Below, one piece after another: positions 10,301 to 15,392 of a stretch of 64,000 nucleotides of DNA (the stretch's first letter is position 1; each line of letters begins with the position of its first letter). This stretch comes from Nocardioides marmoriginsengisoli (GTDB lineage: Bacteria > Actinomycetota > Actinomycetes > Propionibacteriales > Nocardioidaceae). Under the pieces are notes generated by a model that did not search any database, had not been told where the DNA came from, and was given only the letters and a program-made list of their open reading frames with translations. Both the position numbers and the translations under genes were made by a program. Location: the NCBI RefSeq assembly GCF_003725695.1, contig NZ_RJSE01000007.1:1584758-1648757 (forward strand). The letters run 5' to 3'.

Positions 10301-10370
10301 CGGCCACCAGGCCGCCCAGCGCGAGCAGGGTGAGGACCAGCAGGGAGGCGACGGCCTTGAGACGAGCCAC
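7350..10370 (-). CDS. Large secreted protein with repeated carboxypeptidase-regulatory-like domains
   Basis: A 1006-residue exported protein. The start is GTG at 10370 with GAGAGGAA upstream, followed by a signal peptide ending SASA-ATGTIQG. The body is a chain of beta-sandwich repeats that each open with a segment like GxIxGxVxD and carry sequences such as GSYKVFVQS or GNYRLYAVD and RWYGG or RWNGG, typical of carboxypeptidase regulatory-like/Cna-B-type modules. The last ~250 residues are a different basic beta-rich region (KPGATQTVAGKRVVVTGAL, later LTFKKRKGAYTF). No LPxTG motif or C-terminal membrane helix is seen, so it is probably released or weakly wall-bound. Function unknown. Confidence 0.8.
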   Translation of the reverse strand: MARLKAVASLLVLTLLALGGLVAVAPSASAATGTIQGTVTGLTTGTAVDAWVFVYSAEPETDVFTDPCNDDGCVGYIRTSGSGAFAVTGLTPGSYKVFVQSNDATAASRWYGGKGDTYAAATAVVAPNGGQTTIAVKLTTKGGISGTVSDDTGVKSGVTVTAYRVNGDGTQDPTGKNTTTNGSGQYLIPALASGNYRLYAVDPAHVGRWNGGASTFATAPNVVVADGAETTGVGFTLARYGSISGKVRDAAAAAVSGATVEAHRVDGTTDGGVARTATTGADGSYPLGTLTPGSYRVRAVPTGLSSGPAWNGNATSFATAANITVANGGAVTGTDIGLPALPGGISGTITPVFAGTTVTAIPYGGAGDSVTGPVDGSGKFELALPAGSYLLAIDAPASRPDYPRAWVYRYCDWGCTWVTRSKLAGAFDIESPVQVEAGVVTSGITATLPQVPVLAGRITDSAGDPVANASVQLWLRGRIDPVFTTDDTEWDLYGHNACAGDYYAAPQPCVTATTDAEGDYLIYPPRTWPDGYYADQQDYLLLVVPGDGLHRPRWVGAATDANLPATWPAPADMFAGEWTAVPGYGNSPELLDLDQVLSGAGRFAGTVTTAGGPVGGIAVRVHANLDDGSPLAGRDYTTTTASDGTWSIGGLPPGGYSVYFGDGSDHYVPLAYDGGAGMLLAAYQSRTGIDGVLQSGGSVTGTITGDPGSGPVPLAGATVHAYLPAGGEVGSATTGDDGSYTLTLDVGTYRLRVTPPAGAEYAARWYGTDATSQATAADVQVTLGADTNADARLTFTGHTTPPPAVTVLSIKPGATQTVAGKRVVVTGALRTITGQPVAGAVLTLQARAGTSGAFRTVGTATTSATGTVSISVAPTAATTYRWVYGGDTDHLATTGPATAVKVAFALTAKAVKRALSHKKAATVWGAATPARAGTTVVLQQLVKGSWRTLSTRTTVRKVRLPGAARPTLGYVLTFKKRKGAYTFRAITLASSANLKGTSAAVRIRFT

Positions 10371-10393
10371 GGGCGAAACGTTCCTCTCGATCG

Positions 10394-10409
10394 GAATTCG
10401 TTCGAATTC
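10394..10409. promoter_or_regulatory. Paired GAATTC sites upstream of the secreted-protein gene
   Basis: GAATTC-GTTC-GAATTC lies 24 bases upstream of the secreted-protein start, just before its ribosome site, in an AT-richer patch. It could be an operator or part of the promoter. A 7-bp stem, CGGGGTG (10417-10423) with CACCCCG (10444-10450), sits behind it and may end transcription coming from the RiPP genes. Confidence 0.35.
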
Positions 10410-10459
10410 TCGACAGCGGGGTGCCGTGAAGTCCTCAGGGTGCCACCCCGAACATTGCC

Positions 10460-10741
10460 CTAGACCGGGGCGATCAGCTTCCGGGCCACGAGGTCGTCGA
10501 GGAACGCGACCACGTCCGGGCGGCAGGTGTCCGGGTCGATCGCGTACTCCGCGCAGACCAGGACCACCAGGTCCTCCAGGGTCCGCGGCTCGACGAGGTG
10601 CTGCCAGATCGACGCGGCCACGTCGCGCAGGCCGTAGTACTCGCCCTGCTCCTGCCCCATCATCACCAGCTCGCCGTCCATCTCGACCGCGTTGAGCTCG
10701 GGACGCCGGAGGTAGGCGACGTCGGGGGCACTGCTGGTCAT
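10460..10741 (-). CDS. PqqD-family leader-recognition protein (lasso B1-like)
   Basis: A 93-residue PqqD-fold protein. Proteins of this fold (RRE) grip the leader of a RiPP precursor and deliver it to the B2 peptidase. The segments MDGELVMMGQEQGEYYGLRDVAASIWQ and LVEPRTLEDLVVLVCAEYAID follow the PqqD pattern. It is the last gene of the minus-strand RiPP operon, and its ATG overlaps the stop of the kinase-like gene (ATGA, 10738-10741), so the two are translationally coupled. Confidence 0.88.
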   Translation of the reverse strand: MTSSAPDVAYLRRPELNAVEMDGELVMMGQEQGEYYGLRDVAASIWQHLVEPRTLEDLVVLVCAEYAIDPDTCRPDVVAFLDDLVARKLIAPV

Positions 10742-11661
10742 GCACACTCCTGCGGGAGGTCGATTCGGGTGTCGGCCAGGATCGTATCCGCGGTCGCGCC
10801 CGCGGTCATGGTTTCGACCGGACGCTGCACCCGGGTGACCCGCGCGCCGGCGACGAGCCGGGCGCACTGCTGCAGGTGCCGGGCCACCGCGTCCGGGCCG
10901 TGCACCAGCTCGTTGCGGTAGGTGTGCTCGTGCAGCAGGCCGAAGGTGGCCGCGCCGCGGACCGGCTCGGTGGTCAGCTCGGTCCCGGTGTGCCGCTCCA
11001 GGACGTAGATCCAGCGCACCGGCAACGGCGCCAGCTCGGCCCGGCGCAGCGGCAGCTGGAACTTCTCGTGGTCGTCGTTGATCCGCTCCAGGCCGTCGGT
11101 CCCGACGCCGAGGCGCTCCAGGGCGTCGTCCCAGAGCTTGATCCGCGGATAGCCGGGGAGCGCGTTCCCGTCGGCGTCGACCGGGACCACGTCGTCGGAG
11201 AGGACGTCGTACCCGCGCCGGTCGAATTCCGCCGCGAGGGTGGACTTGCCGGCCCCGGAGTGCCCGACCACGACCGCGCAGGCATCGCCGATCCGGACCG
11301 CGTTGCCGTGCAGCACCAGGTGGTCGCGCTGCATCATCACGGCCCCCATCACGCTGCCGAGCAGGAAGAGCCGGATCGCCTTGGGGTCGGCGCCGGGCAC
11401 CGGGTCGATGACCACCTCGCGACCGGCTCGGGCCTCGTAGCGACCCACGTCGGGAACCTCGACGCCGCAGCGGTCGCCGGTGCGCCACAGCCCGTAGGGG
11501 AGCGGGTCGGTGCCGGCCGGCGGCGGCTCGAGCGGACCGAACCGGATCGTCACGTCCGGAGCGTCGGACGTCTCCAGCGGTGCGCCGAGGTCGGGGAGGT
11601 CGAGGTCACTACGGAGCACCAGTCCGTAGCAGGAGTACGTCCTCGGGGAGCCAGCGCTCAC
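10738..11661 (-). CDS. HPr-kinase-like protein (lasso-type peptide kinase)
   Basis: A 307-residue P-loop protein of the HPr kinase-like group found in RiPP clusters. Walker A is GHSGAGKST at 133-141, and the acidic pair D156-D157 follows in the position expected for metal binding. Homologues in lasso clusters (for example paeninodin) phosphorylate the C-terminal serine of the precursor. The precursor here also ends in serine, which fits. The GTG start overlaps the B2 stop (GTGA) and its own stop overlaps the PqqD start. It is not the phosphotransferase-system HPr kinase, given its neighbours and its divergent N-terminus. Confidence 0.82.
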   Translation of the reverse strand: MSAGSPRTYSCYGLVLRSDLDLPDLGAPLETSDAPDVTIRFGPLEPPPAGTDPLPYGLWRTGDRCGVEVPDVGRYEARAGREVVIDPVPGADPKAIRLFLLGSVMGAVMMQRDHLVLHGNAVRIGDACAVVVGHSGAGKSTLAAEFDRRGYDVLSDDVVPVDADGNALPGYPRIKLWDDALERLGVGTDGLERINDDHEKFQLPLRRAELAPLPVRWIYVLERHTGTELTTEPVRGAATFGLLHEHTYRNELVHGPDAVARHLQQCARLVAGARVTRVQRPVETMTAGATADTILADTRIDLPQECA

Positions 11662-12143
11662 GCGCGATCACGCTGCCGTGCGGATCGGGGGGACCAGGAG
11701 AACGCCCCGACCTCGGTGTACTCGCGACCGTTGCCCCCGGTCACGGCCACGTCGCCGGCGTGCACCCAGGCGTGCGCGACCAGGGCGTCGCCGTCCCGGC
11801 GCACCCCGAAGGAGACGACGTGCGGGATCCGGCGGAGTGCCAGGAAGGTCCGCGCGGTCAGCGCCTGCGGGTAGCAGTCCGACCGCCAGGGCGCGTGCGC
11901 GGCGGCCGCCTCGACGATCCGCCCGATGTGGGCGGCACGGACCAGCTGCTCGGGTTCGAGTGCCGGTGCCGGCCGCTGCCCGGCGCCGGTGCGGTCCTCG
12001 CCGAGCAGCCGTCGTACGGCGGTGAACGGCAGCAGGATGATGAGAAGGCGGGCAAAACCGAGCAGGAACCAGGCCGCCGTGAAGCGGACCTGGTCCCTGA
12101 GTCCTAGACGGACAAAACCCCGCATCGTGTGAACGAATCGCAT
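11658..12143 (-). CDS. Lasso peptide B2-like leader peptidase (transglutaminase fold)
   Basis: A 161-residue member of the transglutaminase-like family known as lasso B2. The likely catalytic residues are C90 (in WRSDCYPQALTARTFL), H124 (VAHAWV) and D131 (HAGDVAV). A hydrophobic stretch lies at about 22-42. B2 cleaves the leader from the precursor with help from the PqqD protein. The start at 12143 is the ATG before RFVHTMRGF; the longer upstream frame would overlap the precursor gene. It begins 49 bases after the precursor stop. Confidence 0.88.
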   Translation of the reverse strand: MRFVHTMRGFVRLGLRDQVRFTAAWFLLGFARLLIILLPFTAVRRLLGEDRTGAGQRPAPALEPEQLVRAAHIGRIVEAAAAHAPWRSDCYPQALTARTFLALRRIPHVVSFGVRRDGDALVAHAWVHAGDVAVTGGNGREYTEVGAFSWSPRSARQRDRA

Positions 12144-12192
12144 GGTGCGCGGCCTCGTGACCCCCGAGTGTCCTTTGATCGGCGTCGAGCCG

Positions 12193-12312
12193 TCAGCTAC
12201 CGAGCGGCGGGAACGGGATGTGGATCCCGAGCCCGATGTCGATGTCACTGGTGGCCCGAAGACTGAGCGACTCCAGCTTGGGAGCGCTGTAAGCCTTGTC
12301 AGAACCGGTCAT
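12193..12312 (-). CDS. RiPP precursor peptide, lasso-type leader, 39 residues
   Basis: A small gene encoding 39 residues. Its RBS AGGAG (12319-12323) sits six bases before the ATG. The leader begins MTGSDKAYSAPKLESL; Y8, P11 and L13 match the Y-x-x-P-x-L motif by which PqqD proteins recognise lasso leaders. It continues SLRATS, with threonine at residue 21. If Thr is at -2, the core is DIDIGLGIHIPFPPLGS (23-39). That core has no Asp or Glu at ring positions 7-9 and ends in Ser, the residue phosphorylated in kinase-containing clusters. It is the first gene of the B2-kinase-PqqD operon. The reading frame is certain; the cleavage point is inferred. Confidence 0.85.
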   Translation of the reverse strand: MTGSDKAYSAPKLESLSLRATSDIDIGLGIHIPFPPLGS

Positions 12313-12330
12313 GTGGAGCTCCTGTCGGTT

Positions 12331-12354
12331 GTTGCCTTCTCAATCAGAGGCAAC
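12331..12354 (-). promoter_or_regulatory. Stem-loop in the precursor 5' region
   Basis: GTTGCCT (12331-12337) and AGGCAAC (12348-12354) form a perfect 7-bp stem with a 10-base loop, ending seven bases before the precursor's ribosome site. It could be an operator or an mRNA element that protects or controls the precursor message. No confident -10/-35 was found for this strand in the 131-base divergent region. Confidence 0.5.
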
Positions 12355-12431
12355 GATTCGGCACTCGGGAGGTAACGCATTTCCGCGAAGAACTTCTCTC
12401 CGTTCGACCACCCCGGACGCCTGCGGGCTCC

Positions 12432-12446
12432 TACGCTTGGCAGGTG
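12432..12446 (+). promoter_or_regulatory. Leaderless promoter of the nucleotidyltransferase-transporter operon
   Basis: TACGCT (12432-12437) is followed by six bases and then the GTG start at 12444. No Shine-Dalgarno is present, so transcription probably starts at the initiation codon itself. Confidence 0.55.
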
Positions 12447-13646
12447 TCTCCCTCCCCATCGGCCGTACGGCGTGTCCGCGCCTGGGTCCGGGGGTCGCTG
12501 AGGCTGGAATCCGGCCTCGCCTGGATCCCCGAACCGGCCACCGAATCGGCGGCCGACCTGGTCGACGCCGTCCGGCGGCACCGCGTCGCCGAGCTGGTCG
12601 GCGCGCACCCGGCCGAGGTCGGCGTACCGGCACCGGTCGCCGAGGAGATCGCCCTCATCCGGACCGCGAACCGGCGCGCGCTGATGGTGCAGGTGCTCGA
12701 GATCGAGCGGGTGCAACGGCTCTTCGAGCAGGCCGACCTGGACTGCCTGGTGATCAAGGGGCCCGCCCTGGCGGTGCAGAGCGCCGGGGACCGGACGGCG
12801 CGCGGAGCCGGCGACGTCGACCTGCTGGTCGCGCCAGACCGGGTCGCCGAGGCGCACCACCTGCTGATCGCGAACGGCTGGGCACTGCGCGCGGGCAGCG
12901 AGGTCACCCCCGGCACCTGGGCCTGGCGGCACACCCTCGGCTCGTTCAACGCCTTCACCTACGACGGGCCCGGCAGCACCGTGGACCTGCACTGGCGGCT
13001 CGACCCGACCCTGGACGCGCTGCCGACCTTCGCCGAGGTCTGGGCGCGCCGCGAGATCGTCGACCTCGGCGGCATCCTGGTGCCGACCCTGGCGCGGACC
13101 GACCTGCTCGCGCACACCAGCCTGCACACTGCCAAGGACTCCTGGCGCTGGATGCGCAGCCTGGTCGACGTCTACCGGTTGGCCGCACTGCCCTCGACCT
13201 GGGAACGCGCCGGGACGACCGAGCCGCTGCGCCGGCTCGAGGTGAGCACGCTCGCCGTGACCAGGTTCGTCGTCGGTCTGCCGCCGTCGGTCCCGGCATC
13301 AGTGGTCCGCCGGCTCGACCAGGTGCCGGCCGCCGTCCTGACCCGTGCGGTGCAGGCGCAGGAGCGGCCGGTCTACGCACCGGTCCCGTTCCCCGGCGCC
13401 GAGAGCATGCGGCTGCTGCGCTACATGGTGGCCGCCAGCGGCACGCCCCGGGACCTGGCGCACTCGGCGGTGAGCACCGCGTTGCCGGTGAAGGCGGTCG
13501 TCGGCATCGAGAGCCGCACCGCCTGGACCGGCGTCCCGCTGACCCTGCTCTACCGGCTCCGCCGGGTCCGCCGCCGCAGCGTCGCGTGGGCCCGTCGCGA
13601 ACCGGGCGCCGGAGTCGTCGAGCCGCTGGTCAGGAGCCGCGGATGA
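12444..13646 (+). CDS. Nucleotidyltransferase family protein of RiPP cluster
   Basis: A 400-residue protein of the nucleotidyltransferase family (PF14907 type). The signature is IKGPALAVQSAGDRTARG followed by AGDVDLLV; D124 and D126 are the likely metal ligands. Such genes recur in lasso clusters that also carry an HPr-like kinase. In the pseudomycoidin pathway the homologue adds a sugar to the phosphate placed by the kinase. Here it is divergent from the precursor operon and overlaps the exporter gene. Acting on the same peptide is inferred from context. Confidence 0.8.
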   Translation: MSPSPSAVRRVRAWVRGSLRLESGLAWIPEPATESAADLVDAVRRHRVAELVGAHPAEVGVPAPVAEEIALIRTANRRALMVQVLEIERVQRLFEQADLDCLVIKGPALAVQSAGDRTARGAGDVDLLVAPDRVAEAHHLLIANGWALRAGSEVTPGTWAWRHTLGSFNAFTYDGPGSTVDLHWRLDPTLDALPTFAEVWARREIVDLGGILVPTLARTDLLAHTSLHTAKDSWRWMRSLVDVYRLAALPSTWERAGTTEPLRRLEVSTLAVTRFVVGLPPSVPASVVRRLDQVPAAVLTRAVQAQERPVYAPVPFPGAESMRLLRYMVAASGTPRDLAHSAVSTALPVKAVVGIESRTAWTGVPLTLLYRLRRVRRRSVAWARREPGAGVVEPLVRSRG

Positions 13647-15349
13647 TGGGTCGGGCGCTGGCCTGCCTGCGCCTGATGAGCGGGACCGTCGGCCGGACCC
13701 GGGTGCTGGTCCTGCTGGTGCTCCAGGCCGGTGTCGCCGTCCTCGAGGGTGCCGGGCTGGTGCTGCTGGTCCCGGTGATCCAGGCCCTCGGCGGCGGAGA
13801 CCGGTTCTCCGTGCCCGGGCTCAGCGTGCAGCTGACGCTGCCGCGCGCTTTCGCGCTGGTGATCGCCGTGGTGGTGCTGCGCGGCCTCGGCCAGTGGTGG
13901 GCCGCGGTCCTGGCCGTCGACATCCGGCTGGCGACCGTCGACCGGCTCCGGCTCGGCCTGATCAACGACCTCTACGGCTCGGACTGGACCTATCTCGCGG
14001 CGCAGCGGCGCAGCGAGGTGATCCAGAGCCTGACCACCAACGTCGAGCGGGCCCAGAGCGCGGTGGCGATGGTGCTGCGGATCTTCGTCAGCGCCTTCCT
14101 GATCGTCGCCACCGCCGCTGTCGGCGTGCTGCTGGCGCCGGTGGTCGGCGGGCTGGCGCTGGTCGCGGTCGTCGTGGTGATGCTGCTGGCCGCCCGGTCC
14201 ACCCGGGGTGCGACCGCCCTCGGGCAGGTGATGAGCGCTCGGATCGCCGGTTTCGGCGCCGCCCTCTCCGACTCGCTGGGATCGGCGCGGGTGATGCGGG
14301 CCCACGGTGCCGAGCGGGCCTGGTCCGAGCTCGTCGCCGAGGAGGCCGCCCGGGTCCGCGAGGTGCGCAGCAACTACGTGGCCCGGTCCTCGATGGTCAG
14401 CGCCACCCTCGGTGTCGTCGGGGTCGTCGCCGTGCTCGGCCTGATCCTGCTCGGCCGGGAGATCGGCCTCTCGCTGGCCGAGCTGGCCACCCTGATCGTG
14501 GTCGCGACCCGGCTGCTGGCGACCGCCCAGACGCTGCTGATCTCGGCGCAGACCTTCGCCAACGACGTCCCGGCGCTGGAGTCGCTAGTGGACTTCCGCG
14601 CCGAGATCCTCCAGCACCCCGAGCTGGCCGGCCGGACCGGCGCGCCCGCGCCGATCACGCCGCGGGTCGAGCGTCCCGGGCGTCGACGGGCCGTCGGCCT
14701 GGTCGAGCTGCACGGGCTCGGGGTGACCTACCCGGGTGACGAGGAGCCGGCACTGGCCGGCATCGACCTGGAGATCCCGAACCGCGGGCTGGTCACGGTG
14801 ACCGGCCCGAGCGGTTCCGGGAAGAGCACCCTGCTGGACGTGATCCTCGGGCTGCTGCCCCCGGACGAGGGCGAGCTGCTGGTCGACGGCGAGCCGGTCG
14901 CCGACCTGGCGGGCTGGCGGCGCCGGATCGGGTACGTGCCGCAGCAGACCGTGCTGGTGCCCGGGACCGTCCGGCAGAACCTGGCGTGGTCGATGCAGCC
15001 GGGAACGCCGCTGACCGACGACCGCGCCTGGGCCGCCCTGGAGACGGCCGAGCTGGCGGACGTCGTCCGGGCCCTGCCGGGGAGGCTGCAGGCTCCGCTG
15101 CAGGAGCTCGCCGAGCTCTCCGGCGGCGAGCAGCAGCGGCTGGCGATCGCCCGGGCGCTGGTCCGCGACCCGGAGCTGCTGATCCTCGACGAGGCGACCA
15201 GCGCGCTCGACCGGGCCACCGAGAGCCGGATCCTGGCTCGCCTGCTGGACGGCAACCGCGCCGTGCTGATGGTGACCCACCGAGCCCTGAGCGAGCACCC
15301 GGGAACGGTGCTGCGCCTGGAGAACGGTCTGTCCACAGGCTCGGACTGA
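13643..15349 (+). CDS. ABC exporter with fused membrane and ATPase domains
   Basis: A 568-residue half-transporter. The N-terminal ~320 residues hold six membrane segments; the C-terminal part is the ATPase with Walker A GPSGSGKST (~387-395), Q-loop YVPQQTVLVPGT, signature LSGGEQQR (~491-498), Walker B LLILDEATSALD and H-loop MVTH. No N-terminal C39 peptidase domain exists, as in lasso D-type exporters where B2 has already cleaved the leader. The ATG at 13643 overlaps the nucleotidyltransferase stop. It most likely exports the mature peptide. Confidence 0.87.
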   Translation: MMGRALACLRLMSGTVGRTRVLVLLVLQAGVAVLEGAGLVLLVPVIQALGGGDRFSVPGLSVQLTLPRAFALVIAVVVLRGLGQWWAAVLAVDIRLATVDRLRLGLINDLYGSDWTYLAAQRRSEVIQSLTTNVERAQSAVAMVLRIFVSAFLIVATAAVGVLLAPVVGGLALVAVVVVMLLAARSTRGATALGQVMSARIAGFGAALSDSLGSARVMRAHGAERAWSELVAEEAARVREVRSNYVARSSMVSATLGVVGVVAVLGLILLGREIGLSLAELATLIVVATRLLATAQTLLISAQTFANDVPALESLVDFRAEILQHPELAGRTGAPAPITPRVERPGRRRAVGLVELHGLGVTYPGDEEPALAGIDLEIPNRGLVTVTGPSGSGKSTLLDVILGLLPPDEGELLVDGEPVADLAGWRRRIGYVPQQTVLVPGTVRQNLAWSMQPGTPLTDDRAWAALETAELADVVRALPGRLQAPLQELAELSGGEQQRLAIARALVRDPELLILDEATSALDRATESRILARLLDGNRAVLMVTHRALSEHPGTVLRLENGLSTGSD

Positions 15350-15353
15350 GAAA

Positions 15354-15392
15354 TTGGAACGATCCAGAAGACTCGGCTAACGTCGGCTCGTG
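15354..15392 (+). promoter_or_regulatory. Promoter of the glucan phosphorylase gene
   Basis: TTGGAA (15354-15359), 18 bases, TAACGT (15378-15383), then six bases to the GTG start at 15390. This is the clearest full -35/-10 pair among the leaderless starts in the window. Confidence 0.6.

Noticed and set aside
10738-11661. Phosphotransferase-system HPr kinase/phosphorylase
   Set aside because: The gene is locked inside a RiPP operon with overlapping neighbours and no PTS genes nearby.
12144-12192. Second precursor peptide between the precursor and B2 genes
   Set aside because: Only 49 bases and no usable start plus ribosome site.
10460-15349. Classical lasso peptide cluster
   Set aside because: No cyclase gene and no ring acid at the expected position, so calling it a lasso peptide would overstate the evidence.
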